From: Nitrosomonadales bacterium
Lineage (GTDB): Bacteria > Pseudomonadota > Gammaproteobacteria > Burkholderiales > Gallionellaceae
Direction of reading: 5' to 3'
Length of the DNA: 64,000 nt
NCBI GenBank assembly: GCA_016177795.1
Contig: JACOUM010000004.1
Span: 40,535 to 104,534 of the forward strand
Part shown: positions 8,118 to 17,875 of the stretch, piece after piece
Layout: each line of letters starts with the position of its first letter
Position numbering within the stretch: the stretch's first letter is position 1
Notes under the pieces: model-generated
Told to the model about the DNA's origin: nothing
Databases searched by the model: none
Seen by the model: only the letters and a program-made list of their open reading frames with translations
Program-made: the position numbers and the translations under genes

Positions 8118-8215
8118 TGCCCGCGTGCCATCCCCTTGAACTGCTGATTGGCACGCGTTCCTCCGCCAATTTCACCAGGCAATTCTGCCTTCCCGCCATG
8201 CCGACGTATATATGA
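8117..8215 (+). CDS. 32-residue ORF coupled to cobO and cobQ
   Basis: A tiny frame starting [19 protein letters not shown] and ending LPAMPTYI. Its ATG overlaps the cobO stop (TAATG) and its TGA overlaps the cobQ ATG (ATGA), so ribosomes could pass straight through. I recognise no family. It may be a coupling peptide, a real microprotein, or the remnant of a gene deleted between cobO and cobQ. Confidence 0.4.
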   Translation: MPACHPLELLIGTRSSANFTRQFCLPAMPTYI

Positions 8216-9675
8216 CCGCCACCACACTGATGATTCAGGGCACCACTTCGGATGCGGGCAAGAGCACCGTTGTAGCGGGACTATGCCGCGCGCTCAAACG
8301 GCGCGGCTTGCGCGTGGTGCCATTCAAGCCGCAGAACATGGCGCTGAACAGCGCAGTGACTGAAGACGGCGGCGAGATCGGGCGCGCACAGGCGGTGCAG
8401 GCGCAGGCGGCGGGCCTTGCTCCTCACACCGACATGAACCCGGTGCTGCTGAAACCGAATAGCGACACCGGCGCGCAGGTCATTATTCACGGGCGCGCCA
8501 TCGGCAACATGGAAGCCACGGCCTATCACGACTACAAACAGGTGGCGCGCGCGGCGGTGCTCTCTTCGCACCAGCGGCTGGTGATGCAATACCAGATCAT
8601 TATGGTGGAAGGTGCCGGTTCACCTGCCGAGATCAATCTGCGTGCCGGAGACATCGCCAACATGGGCTTTGCCGAGGCGGTGGATTGCCCGGTCATCCTG
8701 GTCGCCGACATCGATCGCGGCGGTGTGTTTGCTCATCTGGTGGGCACGCTGGCATTGTTGAGCGAGAGCGAACAAGCGCGCGTGCATGGCTTCATCATCA
8801 ACCGCTTTCGCGGCGACATCGCGCTATTGCAGGATGGACTGGACTGGCTGGAGGAACACACCGGCAAACCGGTGCTGGGCGTGCTGCCGTATCTGCACGG
8901 ACTGCACCTGGAAGCCGAGGATTCCATATCGCGCGCAATGACTGACGCTGCCCCCGGGAGTTTGCGCGTGGTGGTACCCGCCCTGCCGCATATCAGCAAC
9001 CACACCGACTTCGATCCGCTGCGCCTGCATCCGCAAGTGACACTGCACTGGGTTGCGCCTGATGCAGCGCCATCCACTGCCGATTGTGTGATTCTGCCCG
9101 GCAGCAAGAACGTGCGCGCCGATCTTGACTGGCTGCGCACGCAAGGCTGGGAGGACTATCTGGCGCGCCATCTGCGCTATGGCGGCAAGCTCATGGGCAT
9201 CTGCGGCGGGCTGCAAATGCTGGGTAGCGCGCTGCACGATCCGCACGGCATCGAAGGTGCGCCGGGCAGCAGTCCAGGGCTCGGTTATCTGGACTTCGAC
9301 ACCACCCTGCAAACACATAAACAATTGCTCAATGTGCACGGCAAGCTCGCACGGAACGGTATGCCGGTGAGCGGCTACGAGATTCATGCCGGGATCAGTG
9401 AAGGCAATGCTTTGCGACGCCCCTTCGCGCAACTCGATGACGGCCGTACGGATGGTGCAATTTCTGACGATGAGCAGATCATGGCGACGTATCTGCACGG
9501 CGTGTTCGAGTCACCGCAAGCATGTGCCGCATTGCTGGACTGGGCCGGATTGCAAACGCCGCAACCTTTTGATTATCACGCATTGCGCGAGCAGAATCTG
9601 GAGCGCTTGGCCGATACGCTGGAAACGCATCTGGATATGCGGCACATCTTGCAGTTGTCTGGAGCAGACGCATGA
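8212..9675 (+). CDS. cobQ: Adenosylcobyric acid synthase CobQ
   Basis: A 487-residue glutamine-dependent amidotransferase. The N-terminal dethiobiotin-synthetase-like domain has [12 protein letters not shown] and [11 protein letters not shown]; the C-terminal class I glutaminase domain has [10 protein letters not shown] with nucleophile Cys331 and a late YLHGVFE histidine. It amidates the b, d, e and g side chains of adenosylcobyrinic acid a,c-diamide using ATP and glutamine. It starts by ATGA overlap with the mini-ORF and ends by ATGA overlap with cobU. Confidence 0.95.
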   Translation: MTATTLMIQGTTSDAGKSTVVAGLCRALKRRGLRVVPFKPQNMALNSAVTEDGGEIGRAQAVQAQAAGLAPHTDMNPVLLKPNSDTGAQVIIHGRAIGNMEATAYHDYKQVARAAVLSSHQRLVMQYQIIMVEGAGSPAEINLRAGDIANMGFAEAVDCPVILVADIDRGGVFAHLVGTLALLSESEQARVHGFIINRFRGDIALLQDGLDWLEEHTGKPVLGVLPYLHGLHLEAEDSISRAMTDAAPGSLRVVVPALPHISNHTDFDPLRLHPQVTLHWVAPDAAPSTADCVILPGSKNVRADLDWLRTQGWEDYLARHLRYGGKLMGICGGLQMLGSALHDPHGIEGAPGSSPGLGYLDFDTTLQTHKQLLNVHGKLARNGMPVSGYEIHAGISEGNALRRPFAQLDDGRTDGAISDDEQIMATYLHGVFESPQACAALLDWAGLQTPQPFDYHALREQNLERLADTLETHLDMRHILQLSGADA

Positions 9676-10184
9676 AAGAACTGATCCTGGGCGGGGCACG
9701 TTCCGGCAAGAGTCGCCTCGCCGAACAGCACGCGCAGGCGAGCGGATTGCCGGTCACCTATCTGGCCACGGCCACGGTAAAGGATGATGAAATGCGGGCG
9801 CGCATCGCACACCATCAGGCGCAGCGCCCCGGACATTGGCAGCTGGTGGAAGAGCCGCTGGCACTGGCTTCGGCTTTGCAATATCACGCCGCCACAGAGC
9901 ATTGCGTGCTGGTGGATTGCCTGACGCTGTGGCTGACCAACCTGTTATGTGCGCAGGACGAGGCGCGCTTGCATCATGAGGTGACCACGCTACTGGAAGT
10001 ATTGCCGGGACTGCCGGGAGAAATCATCCTGGTAAGCAACGAAACCGGCATGGGCGTGGTGCCGCTGGGTGAGTTGACGCGGCGTTATTGCGACGAGGCG
10101 GGACGCCTGCATCAGGCCGTGGCACGGTCCTGCGAAAAAGTGATATTAACGGTGGCGGGTTTGCCACTTAATTTAAAAGGGTAA
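9672..10184 (+). CDS. cobU: Adenosylcobinamide kinase / phosphate guanylyltransferase
   Basis: A 170-residue protein with a P-loop GGARSGKS at residues 7-14 and [11 protein letters not shown], where one of His47/His48 is the likely guanylylated residue. Later motifs are [11 protein letters not shown] and [12 protein letters not shown]. CobU/CobP phosphorylates adenosylcobinamide and then transfers GMP, activating it for the nucleotide loop. Its start overlaps cobQ by four bases. Length is normal for the family. Confidence 0.95.
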   Translation: MKELILGGARSGKSRLAEQHAQASGLPVTYLATATVKDDEMRARIAHHQAQRPGHWQLVEEPLALASALQYHAATEHCVLVDCLTLWLTNLLCAQDEARLHHEVTTLLEVLPGLPGEIILVSNETGMGVVPLGELTRRYCDEAGRLHQAVARSCEKVILTVAGLPLNLKG

Positions 10185-10194
10185 AACAGGGATC

Positions 10195-11253
10195 ATGACT
10201 ACTAATTTGAACTGGCTGAAGCAGGCCGCACCAGCATTGAATGAAACTGCCCGCGCAGCAGCCCAGGCACGCCAGCAGCAGCTGACCAAACCGCCCGGCG
10301 CGCTGGGGCAACTGGAAGGGCTGGCGATACAGCTCGCGGCCATGCAGGGCCGCGAAAAGCCGCAGATAGGACAGGTGTACATCGGCGTATTTGCAGGCGA
10401 CCACGGCGTGGCGGCAGAAGGCGTGTCGGCCTTCCCGCAGGCGGTAACCGCCGAGATGGTGAAGAATTTCGCGCGCGGCGGTGCAGCCATCAGCGTGCTG
10501 GCACAGCAACTCGGCGCCACACTGGAGGTGGTGAATCTCGGCACAGCCTTCGATACCGGCGAACTGCCGGGCGTGCTGCAATGCAATCTGGGAAAAGGGA
10601 CGGCCAACTTCGCGCACGAAGCCGCGATGACAGAAAGCCAGCTGACCGATGCTTTGCAGGCGGGCAGTGAGAGCGCCGCGCGCGCCGAAAAAGACGGTGC
10701 CTCGATATTCATCGGCGGCGAGATGGGCATCGCCAATACCACGGCCGCCGCAGCTCTGGCCTGTGCTCTGCTCAACTTGATGCCGCACCAGCTTGCCGGA
10801 CCCGGCACAGGTCTTGATCAGGCCGGGGTACAGCACAAGGCGGCAGTGGTGGCACGTGCGCTCGCACTGCATGCGGCACATCTGAGCGACCCGCTGGAAG
10901 TGCTGCGTCGCCTCGGCGGCTTTGAAATCGCAGCCCTGACCGGTGCTCTCATCGGCTGCGCACAGCGCGGCATCCCGGCACTGGTGGATGGCTACATCAC
11001 TACTGCCGCCGCCCTGCTCGCCGTGCGTATCCAGCCCAGCGTGGCGGACTGGCTGCTGTATGCACACCGCTCAGCCGAACCCGGACATATCCTGATGCTG
11101 GAGGCATTGCAGGCTGAGCCGCTGTTGCAACTGGGCATGCGTTTGGGCGAAGGCAGTGGTGCTGCCGTCGCAATACCGCTCATCCGTCTGGCCTGCGCAT
11201 TGCACAACGACATGGCAACGTTTGCTGAAGCGGGCGTGTCAGAAAAAATGTGA
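10195..11253 (+). CDS. cobT: Nicotinate-nucleotide--dimethylbenzimidazole phosphoribosyltransferase CobT
   Basis: A 352-residue enzyme with [13 protein letters not shown] near the N-terminus, [31 protein letters not shown] and the C-terminal [13 protein letters not shown]. The Glu in the last motif (about residue 319) is the expected catalytic base. It makes alpha-ribazole phosphate from nicotinate mononucleotide and a lower-ligand base, most likely dimethylbenzimidazole. Only ten bases separate it from cobU. Confidence 0.95.
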   Translation: MTTNLNWLKQAAPALNETARAAAQARQQQLTKPPGALGQLEGLAIQLAAMQGREKPQIGQVYIGVFAGDHGVAAEGVSAFPQAVTAEMVKNFARGGAAISVLAQQLGATLEVVNLGTAFDTGELPGVLQCNLGKGTANFAHEAAMTESQLTDALQAGSESAARAEKDGASIFIGGEMGIANTTAAAALACALLNLMPHQLAGPGTGLDQAGVQHKAAVVARALALHAAHLSDPLEVLRRLGGFEIAALTGALIGCAQRGIPALVDGYITTAAALLAVRIQPSVADWLLYAHRSAEPGHILMLEALQAEPLLQLGMRLGEGSGAAVAIPLIRLACALHNDMATFAEAGVSEKM

Positions 11254-11897
11254 TGCCTGTTCAAATAGCTGAACCTGCCCAGACGGCTGTTTCCTACCAA
11301 ATGGGGCTGTCTCACGGCAGCACCCATATCGACCTGCTGCGCCACGGTGAAACCCAGGCAGGCAGTGTCTATCTGGGGCGCAGCGACGCGCCGCTGAGCG
11401 AGCATGGCTACCGGCAGATGGCAGAGGCCTTGCTGAATGCGCCGCATTACCATGCGGTGCTGAGCTCACCGCTGGTGCGTTGCGCGGCATTCGCAAAAGA
11501 CTACGCGCAACGGCACGGCCTGCCCCTGCATTGCGATGCGCGGTTTCAGGAGATGGATTTTGGCGTATGGGATGGGTGCAGCGCGGCGGAGATTGCCGCC
11601 GCAGATGCCGCCGCGCTGGAGAATTTCTGGCGCGATCCGGTTGCCTTTCCGCCGCCGCAGGCCGAGCCGCTGCTGTCGTTCCAGGCACGTGTGCTGTCGG
11701 CCTGGCGAGAGCTGCCTGCACGCTATCCCGGTCAGCGCGTGCTGTTGGTTACGCATGGTGGGGTGATGCGTATCATCCTGTGCCACCTGCAACAACGCCC
11801 CTTGGGTGAACTACTCAACCTGTCAGTGCCGCACGCTGCACTGCACCGGATTTGTGTGGAACATGAGCCGCAGCAAACCGCACTGGTCTCGACATGA
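11253..11897 (+). CDS. cobC: Alpha-ribazole phosphatase (histidine phosphatase family)
   Basis: A 214-residue histidine phosphatase with the signature LLRHGETQ (phospho-acceptor His31), SSPLVRCAAFA, and a second VTHGGVMR histidine. The neighbourhood (cobT upstream, cobS downstream) points to dephosphorylation of alpha-ribazole phosphate or of cobalamin-5'-phosphate. The ATG at 11253 overlaps the cobT stop (TGATG). An in-frame GTG one codon earlier is less likely. Confidence 0.88.
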   Translation: MPVQIAEPAQTAVSYQMGLSHGSTHIDLLRHGETQAGSVYLGRSDAPLSEHGYRQMAEALLNAPHYHAVLSSPLVRCAAFAKDYAQRHGLPLHCDARFQEMDFGVWDGCSAAEIAAADAAALENFWRDPVAFPPPQAEPLLSFQARVLSAWRELPARYPGQRVLLVTHGGVMRIILCHLQQRPLGELLNLSVPHAALHRICVEHEPQQTALVST

Positions 11898-11924
11898 ACC
11901 CAGAAACCGCAATCAAGATGTTTG

Positions 11925-11982
11925 TAGGTGCGAATTCATTCGCACATGACGCGTTGTTCGTGCGAATGAATTCGCACCTGCA
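11925..11982. repeat. REP-like inverted repeat between cobC and cobS
   Basis: Two hairpins, GTGCGAATTCATTCGCAC and GTGCGAATGAATTCGCAC, lie head to head around a 14-bp spacer and form one larger palindrome bordered by GTAGGTGCG and CGCACCTGC. The copy at 1196-1247 shares the core. The element interrupts the otherwise tight cob operon and could act as an RNA stability or processing structure. Confidence 0.7.
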
Positions 11983-12039
11983 CAAGCCACATAACGCTGT
12001 CAATTTTCGTTACATTCATCTTCAACTGAGGTTTTTACA

Positions 12040-12798
12040 ATGAAGCCTTTTTATCCCCCGCTGCTCGCGATCCAGTTTCTCACGCAGATTCCAGTCAGGC
12101 TCAAGCAGCCGTATGGCGAACGCGAGGTCGGCGCGTCGCTGTTGTATTACCCGCTGGTCGGCTTGTTGCTGGGAATGCTGCTGGTCGGGCTGAATAGCCT
12201 GTTGCATGGCGTGCCGTTATTGCTGCGTGCCGCCCTGCTGTTGGCGGCATGGGTGTTGATAACCGGCGCACTGCATCTGGATGGCCTGGCAGATAGCGTG
12301 GATGCGTGGCTGGGCGGCATCGGCAATCGCGAACGCACTCTGGCAATCATGAAAGACCCATATGCGGGACCCGCTGCGGTGGTCGCCGTGGTACTGGTGC
12401 TGCTGCTGAAATTTGCCGCACTGGCCGGGTTGATGCAATGCCACAATGACTGGGCATTGCTATGGCCGCTGCTGCTGGCGCGCACTGCCATGCCATTATT
12501 GTTCCTGACCACCCCCTACGTGCGCCCCGGCGGGCTGGGTGCGGCGCTTGCCCAGCATGCGCCGCGCCGCGCCGTGACCATGATGTTGCTGCTTACCCTG
12601 CTAGGCGTGCTGGGCGCGCTCGGGATGCGCGGGGTCGGGCTGGTGCTGGGATGCCTGACTGTATTCTGGCTGTTGCGACGCATGATGATGGCGCGCCTCG
12701 GCGGCACCACCGGCGACACGGCGGGCGCGCTGCTTGAGTTACTGGAAACCGCAGCGCTGATTTTATGGGTGCTGATGGACACGCAAGCCTGCTCATGA
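12040..12798 (+). CDS. cobS: Cobalamin synthase CobS (adenosylcobinamide-GDP ribazoletransferase)
   Basis: A 252-residue, multi-helix inner-membrane protein. The acidic motif GALHLDGLADSVDAW (Asp81, 85, 88) and FLTQIPV near the N-terminus are characteristic of CobS, which joins adenosylcobinamide-GDP to alpha-ribazole (or its phosphate). It ends the B12 cluster and is separated from cobC by the palindromic repeat. Confidence 0.93.
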   Translation: MKPFYPPLLAIQFLTQIPVRLKQPYGEREVGASLLYYPLVGLLLGMLLVGLNSLLHGVPLLLRAALLLAAWVLITGALHLDGLADSVDAWLGGIGNRERTLAIMKDPYAGPAAVVAVVLVLLLKFAALAGLMQCHNDWALLWPLLLARTAMPLLFLTTPYVRPGGLGAALAQHAPRRAVTMMLLLTLLGVLGALGMRGVGLVLGCLTVFWLLRRMMMARLGGTTGDTAGALLELLETAALILWVLMDTQACS

Positions 12799-12801
12799 GA
12801 A

Positions 12802-12830
12802 TTCGTAGTTTGCGGACTTTCTGCTAAAGT
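12802..12830 (+). promoter_or_regulatory. Possible promoter of msbA
   Basis: An extended -10, TGCTAAAGT (hexamer 12825-12830), identical to the btuB promoter, with TTCGTA 17 bp upstream. The predicted start point falls on or next to the ATG at 12838, so the transcript may be leaderless. Confidence 0.4.
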
Positions 12831-12837
12831 GCACGCC

Positions 12838-14586
12838 ATGCATATGTCCAGCAGCCGGCTCTATCTGCGTCTCCTCAATTACGTCAAGCCATACTGGCGC
12901 GCCTTCGCCGTTTCGCTGCTCGGCATGATCGTGGTCGCGGCCACCGAGCCGCTGGTGCCCGCGCTGATGAAACCGTTGCTGGACGGCACCTTCGTGCACA
13001 AGGACCAGGCGATGATGCGCATGGTGCCTGCGGTCATTATCCTGATCTTCCTGGTGCGCGGCCTGGCGACATTCGTCGGCACTTACGCGATCAACTGGGT
13101 GGGCAACAAGCTGGTGATGGATTTGCGCGATGCCATGTTCCGCAAGCTGCTTGCCCTGCCGACGCGCTATTACGACGACCATGCCACCGGCTCGCTGATT
13201 TCCAAGCTGACCTTCGATGTCACCCAGGTGACCAATGCGGCGACCACGGTAGTGACCATTGCGGTGCGCGACAGCATCGTCATTGTCGGGCTGCTCGGCT
13301 GGCTGTTCTACCTCAACTGGAAACTGACGCTGCTGACCCTGCTGATGGCGCCGGTCATCGCCTACATCATCCGCGTCATCAGCAGGCGCATGCGCACCAG
13401 CAGCCGCGACTCGCAGCGCGCGATGGGCGACATCACCCAGGTGATCGAGGAAAGCGTCTCCGCGCACAAGGTGGTCAAGCTGTTCGGCGGGCAGCAGTAT
13501 GAGAGCAGCCGCTTCAGTGAACAGGCCAACTGGGTGCGCCGCTATGCGATGAAGCAGGCTGCCGCGGCGGCAGCCAACGTGCCGATCGTGCAGATGGTTG
13601 CGGCCGTCGCCCTTGCCGTGATCGTCTATCTCGTCACGCTGCAATCGCAGACCGACGAAACCACGGTGGGCGGCTTTGTCTCGTTCATCATGGCGATGCT
13701 GATGCTGACCGCGCCGCTCAAGCGCCTGACCGGAGTCAGCGAATACCTGCAACGCGGCCTCGCGGCAGCGGAGAGCGTGTTCGCCCTGCTCGACACCGCA
13801 GGCGAAGCCGACAGCGGCACGGGGACGATAGGCCATGTGCGCGGCGAGCTGCAATTCGATCATGTGCAGTTTGCCTACGGATTGAACGGGCGGCTTGCGC
13901 TGCAGGACATCACGCTGCACATCCGCGCCGGTGAGAATGTCGCGCTGGTCGGCGCCTCGGGCAGCGGCAAGACCACGCTGGTCAACCTGGTGCCGCGCTT
14001 TTACAGTCCGACCGGCGGCACGATCCTGCTCGACGGGCATAACCTGGCCAACCTTACCTTATCCAGCCTGCGCGCCAATATCGCGCTGGTGAGCCAGGAG
14101 GTGGTACTGTTCAACGATACGGTCACGGCGAATATCGCCTACGGGCAGATGCGCGAGGTATCGGAGGCGGAAATCATTGCCGCCGCAACCGCTGCGCATG
14201 CGATGGAATTCATCCGCGAATGGCCGGAGGGGCTGAATACGCTGGTCGGCGAGCGCGGCGTGAAACTGTCCGGCGGGCAGCGCCAGCGTATCGCCATCGC
14301 GCGCGCCATCCTCAAGGATGCGCCGATTCTGATCCTGGACGAGGCCACCTCCGCGCTGGACAGCGAATCCGAGCGCCATGTGCAGGCCGCGCTGGAGACC
14401 CTGATGCAGGGCCGCACCACACTGGTCATTGCGCACCGCCTGTCCACCATCGAAAAGGCGGATCGCATCGTCGTGCTGCAGAAGGGCGCGATTGCCGAGA
14501 TCGGCACGCACCACGAACTGCTGCAGAAAGACGGTGTCTATGCGCAGTTGCACCGCATCCAGTTCGCGGCAACGGGTAATGCATAG
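12838..14586 (+). CDS. msbA: Lipid A export ABC transporter MsbA
   Basis: A 582-residue half-transporter. Residues 1-320 form a six-helix membrane domain; the rest is the ATPase with Walker A GASGSGKTT, signature LSGGQRQR, Walker B ILILDEATSALD and the IAHRLSTIEKADRI switch histidine. Length and sequence fit MsbA, which flips core-lipid A across the inner membrane as a homodimer. A GTG three codons upstream (12829) lies inside the likely -10 box, so I use ATG 12838. No strong ribosome binding site is visible. Confidence 0.88.
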   Translation: MHMSSSRLYLRLLNYVKPYWRAFAVSLLGMIVVAATEPLVPALMKPLLDGTFVHKDQAMMRMVPAVIILIFLVRGLATFVGTYAINWVGNKLVMDLRDAMFRKLLALPTRYYDDHATGSLISKLTFDVTQVTNAATTVVTIAVRDSIVIVGLLGWLFYLNWKLTLLTLLMAPVIAYIIRVISRRMRTSSRDSQRAMGDITQVIEESVSAHKVVKLFGGQQYESSRFSEQANWVRRYAMKQAAAAAANVPIVQMVAAVALAVIVYLVTLQSQTDETTVGGFVSFIMAMLMLTAPLKRLTGVSEYLQRGLAAAESVFALLDTAGEADSGTGTIGHVRGELQFDHVQFAYGLNGRLALQDITLHIRAGENVALVGASGSGKTTLVNLVPRFYSPTGGTILLDGHNLANLTLSSLRANIALVSQEVVLFNDTVTANIAYGQMREVSEAEIIAAATAAHAMEFIREWPEGLNTLVGERGVKLSGGQRQRIAIARAILKDAPILILDEATSALDSESERHVQAALETLMQGRTTLVIAHRLSTIEKADRIVVLQKGAIAEIGTHHELLQKDGVYAQLHRIQFAATGNA

Positions 14587-14607
14587 ACGGTTCCCCGCAA
14601 ATACTGA

Positions 14608-15099
14608 ATGGAAATAGCCGCCATTCTGCTCTGGATAATCGCCGTGATCCTCGTTGCGGCGGGCCTCGCAGGCCTCGTGTTGCCCGGCCTTCCGGGCGCC
14701 GCGGTACTCTATGCCGGGCTGGTGCTGGCAGCATGGATTGAAGACTTCGCCTTTGCGGGGAGCGGCACCTTGGCCATTCTTGCGGTACTGGCGTTGCTGA
14801 CCTACGTTGTGGATTTTGTGGCAGGCATCCTGGGCGCCAAACATTTCGGCGCCTCGCGGCGCGCCATGGCGGGCGCCATGCTCGGCGCGATCCTGGGGAT
14901 TTTCTTCGGCCTGCCCGGCTTGCTGCTCGGACCGTTTGTCGGCGCGGCCGTCGGCGAGTTCTCGGCGCAACAGAGTCTCGGCGCCGCAGGCCGCGCGGGA
15001 ATTGGCGCTACTATTGGCTTGGCGCTGGGAGTTGCCGCCAAGCTGGCGCTGGCTTTCTCCATGCTCGCCGTGTTCGCGGCGGCGCGTTTCATGACGTAG
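14608..15099 (+). CDS. DUF456 family membrane protein
   Basis: A 163-residue, very hydrophobic and glycine/alanine-rich protein. The segments AGLVLPGLPGAAVLYAG and the glycine-zipper-like stretch after GILGAKHFGASRRA match DUF456. Function is unknown. It follows msbA by 21 bases in the same direction. Confidence 0.8.
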   Translation: MEIAAILLWIIAVILVAAGLAGLVLPGLPGAAVLYAGLVLAAWIEDFAFAGSGTLAILAVLALLTYVVDFVAGILGAKHFGASRRAMAGAMLGAILGIFFGLPGLLLGPFVGAAVGEFSAQQSLGAAGRAGIGATIGLALGVAAKLALAFSMLAVFAAARFMT

Positions 15100-15149
15100 A
15101 TCATGGAATCCCGATGCGGACAGCAATAGACTCAAACGGTCACGTCGAG

Positions 15150-15178
15150 TTGACGCAGCAACGGCAAAAGCCTAAATT
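15150..15178 (+). promoter_or_regulatory. Promoter of the peroxiredoxin gene
   Basis: TTGACG (15150-15155), 17-bp spacer, TAAATT (15173-15178), about 32 bp upstream of the ATG at 15211 with GAGGAG in between. Good sigma70 match. No regulator site such as an OxyR box was identified. Confidence 0.6.
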
Positions 15179-15210
15179 GCACTACCCAACCCAATCATGA
15201 GGAGACAGAC

Positions 15211-15816
15211 ATGGCCGTTCTTGTCGGTAAAGCCGCCCCCGATTTCAGCGCTGTTGCCGTGATGGGCAACAACGAAATCAACGAAACCTTCAACCTGAAG
15301 AAATATACCAACGGCAAATATGCCGTGATCTTCTTCTATCCCCTGGATTTTACTTTCGTCTGCCCCTCCGAGTTGATCGCTTTCAATCACCGCCTCGATG
15401 AATTCAAGAAGCGCAACGTCGAAGTGATCGGCGTGTCAATCGACTCGCAATTCACTCACCTGGCATGGAAAAATACCTCTGTCGACAAGGGCGGCATCGG
15501 ACAGGTTCAGTATCCGCTGGTGGCCGATACCAAGCACGAAATCTGCCAGGCCTACGATGTGGAATTCGATGAGAAAGGCGTGGCGTTCCGCGGTTCATTC
15601 CTGATTGACCGTGCCGGTATCGTGCGCCATCAGGTAGTAAACGACCTGCCGCTGGGGCGCGACATCGACGAAATGCTGCGCATAGTGGACGCGCTGCAAT
15701 TCACCGAAGAACACGGGGAAGTCTGTCCGGCCGGCTGGAGCAAGGGCAAGGCCGGCATGAAGGCCTCGACCGAAGGCGTAGCGAAATATCTGGCCAATCA
15801 CGCCAAGGAACTATAA
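15211..15816 (+). CDS. 2-Cys peroxiredoxin (AhpC/Prx1 type)
   Basis: A 201-residue cytoplasmic peroxidase. Peroxidatic Cys51 lies in FYPLDFTFVCPSE and resolving Cys172 in HGEVCPAGW, so it is a typical 2-Cys enzyme that reduces H2O2 and organic peroxides. It is preceded by ATGAGGAGACAGAC and its own promoter. Peroxide defence would suit an organism handling ferrous iron and oxygen. No dedicated AhpF/reductase gene is adjacent. Confidence 0.93.
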   Translation: MAVLVGKAAPDFSAVAVMGNNEINETFNLKKYTNGKYAVIFFYPLDFTFVCPSELIAFNHRLDEFKKRNVEVIGVSIDSQFTHLAWKNTSVDKGGIGQVQYPLVADTKHEICQAYDVEFDEKGVAFRGSFLIDRAGIVRHQVVNDLPLGRDIDEMLRIVDALQFTEEHGEVCPAGWSKGKAGMKASTEGVAKYLANHAKEL

Positions 15817-15858
15817 GCACAGCCGGCTCTTCGTCAAACCTTTTGGCGTAAACCCTCC

Positions 15859-16203
15859 ATGCACCAACTGTTGATCGAATTTGTCGAACGGGTTGCGCCA
15901 TGGATCGAAATGATCGGCATCGCGGTGGTGCTATGGGGCGCGGTCGAAGGGCTGATTAGGCTAGTGCTGCGCGTCAAATCGGCACTGTTGCGTGAGCCGC
16001 AACGGATGCCGGTCAGCCACATCCGCATCGCCATCGGCGAAAAAACGGCCTTGGGGCTGGATTTCTTCCTGGCCGGTGACATCATTCAGACCATCGTGAT
16101 TCCCAGCTGGGAATCGCTCGCCATGCTCGGCGGCATCGTGGTCATCCGTACCGTGATTGCCTTCTTTCTCAACAAGGACCTGAGGGAGCTGGCCGAGAAA
16201 TAA
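15859..16203 (+). CDS. DUF1622 family membrane protein
   Basis: A 114-residue protein with three hydrophobic segments and the conserved motif GLDFFLAGDIIQTIV followed by VVIRTVIAFFLNKDL, characteristic of DUF1622. No function is known for the family. It sits 42 bases after the peroxiredoxin and may share its transcript. Confidence 0.8.
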   Translation: MHQLLIEFVERVAPWIEMIGIAVVLWGAVEGLIRLVLRVKSALLREPQRMPVSHIRIAIGEKTALGLDFFLAGDIIQTIVIPSWESLAMLGGIVVIRTVIAFFLNKDLRELAEK

Positions 16204-16261
16204 TGCGCGCCTGACGGAATACCGCACTGCAATTAAACAGATACAAAAGACCAGGAATCCA

Positions 16262-17875
16262 TCAGCGTTCGGGCGCAAGATCGCCGAGCGCATCAAACAG
16301 CGGTCCCAGAAATTTCTCATAGGACCGCCAGCGTTCCACCGACGATTTGTAGATCGGCTGGCGCACCTGCACCATACTGGCAGTTTTTACCGAGCGTTTG
16401 TTCTGGTGAAAGTCGAGACAGGCATCGTTCCACTCCAGCCCGCAATATTCGATAATGCGGCGCGACTGCGCCTCCTGATCCGCCACGATGTCTTCATATT
16501 GCACCTCGAGGAAGGCGCCCTCTGGCAACACCTTGCGCCAATGTTCCATCAGGCGGGCGTAATCGACATAATAGCGCCCCAGTTCGGCCAGGTCGTAGCT
16601 GAATTCCTGCCCGAAGGTGAACAGCTTGCTGAAGCAGGAAATGCAGGTGTCCACCGGATTGCGCTTGACATGGATGATCTTCGCGTTGGGCAGCATCAGG
16701 TGGATCAGGCCAACCGCCTGGAAATTCGCGGGCATCTTGTCGGTGATGCGCGGCATATCCAGTGCGCGCCGCTGCAACCCGGCTACATATTCTGCACCCC
16801 AGGCGCTGAGCCGCGCCTGATCGAGCAGGCGAGCATTGTCCGGAAAGGCGGCACCCGCAATGTCGCGTAGCGCAATCGCCATCAGGTCGGGCAATTCCCC
16901 GGCACCGTGCACTTCTGGATGGCTGGCGATGACCTGTTCGGTAAGCGTGGTGCCGGAACGCGGCATCCCCAATACGAAGATCGGCACTTGCGAGGGATCC
17001 CCTCCGCCACGCAGCCGGTCCAGCGTCGCTGTCTCAAAGTTGCGCATGATCGCGGCAGAATGCCGCGCACTCTGCTCAGGATCGTAATCTATCGTTGCGC
17101 GTTTCAGTTTGCAGCCCTCGAGGAAATGCGGAAAGGCTTTTTCATGTTCGCCGATATCGTCATAGCACTTGCCCAGTGCGAAATGCATCAACGTCTTCTG
17201 CTCATCCGTCAGCAGCGTTGCACCGCTCCGTGCTGCTTCCTCGGCCAAGATCATAGCCTCCAGAATTCCGTCACCAGTCTTTACCGATTTAATTGGTACA
17301 AGATTAAAAAGTGCATCGACATAATCGGGCTGGATTTGCAGCGCCCGCCGATAGCTGACCTCGGCTTCAGTGAGCCGCTCTTGTTCCGAGAGGTTACGGC
17401 CCAGATTGAAATGCGCGTCAACATAATCCGGCTTGATCTGCAACGCTCGTCGAAAGCTGGCTTCAGCTTCGGAACCACGGCCATGCTTGGTAAGCATGTG
17501 GCCCAGATTGTTATGCAGTTCGGCCTCACCGGGCAACAGCTTCGTTGCCTTTTGCAGGGCAAGCAGAGCGTCCTTGCCTTGCATCAGCAGGGAGGCGCTC
17601 AACAGCTTCCAGCCGAGCCCGAAATCCGGGTGTCGCCCGACCAGCAGGTGTGCCCGGCTTTCCAGCTCCGCATACCGCCCGGCGTTATACAGGGCGAGCA
17701 ATTGACTGAATTCGTCCTGCGTCGGGGCTGATCCCTTCGCAGGTCTACTTAGCGCGGTGGCACTGGGCCTTTGTTGCCCAGACTGAAGCGGCGAACTGGA
17801 TTCGAGCTTGCCGCAGCATTTTTTGTATTTCTTTCCGCTGCCACAGGGGCATGGAGCATTTCTTCCCGGATTCAT
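16262..17875 (-). CDS. SEC-C / TPR / sulfotransferase fusion protein
   Basis: A 537-residue protein in three parts. The N-terminal SEC-C zinc motif is APCPCGSGKKYKKCC. TPR repeats follow at about 50-200 (ELHNNLGHMLTKHGRGSEAEASFRRAL). A Sulfotransfer_3 domain covers about 280-530, with the PAPS-binding loop FVLGMPRSGTTLTEQ and the 3'-phosphate loop HVKRNPVDTCISCF. It probably sulfates a protein, peptide or glycan. Its ATG overlaps the stop of the related gene upstream (ATGA), so the two are co-translated paralogues. Confidence 0.82.
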   Translation of the reverse strand: MNPGRNAPCPCGSGKKYKKCCGKLESSSPLQSGQQRPSATALSRPAKGSAPTQDEFSQLLALYNAGRYAELESRAHLLVGRHPDFGLGWKLLSASLLMQGKDALLALQKATKLLPGEAELHNNLGHMLTKHGRGSEAEASFRRALQIKPDYVDAHFNLGRNLSEQERLTEAEVSYRRALQIQPDYVDALFNLVPIKSVKTGDGILEAMILAEEAARSGATLLTDEQKTLMHFALGKCYDDIGEHEKAFPHFLEGCKLKRATIDYDPEQSARHSAAIMRNFETATLDRLRGGGDPSQVPIFVLGMPRSGTTLTEQVIASHPEVHGAGELPDLMAIALRDIAGAAFPDNARLLDQARLSAWGAEYVAGLQRRALDMPRITDKMPANFQAVGLIHLMLPNAKIIHVKRNPVDTCISCFSKLFTFGQEFSYDLAELGRYYVDYARLMEHWRKVLPEGAFLEVQYEDIVADQEAQSRRIIEYCGLEWNDACLDFHQNKRSVKTASMVQVRQPIYKSSVERWRSYEKFLGPLFDALGDLAPER

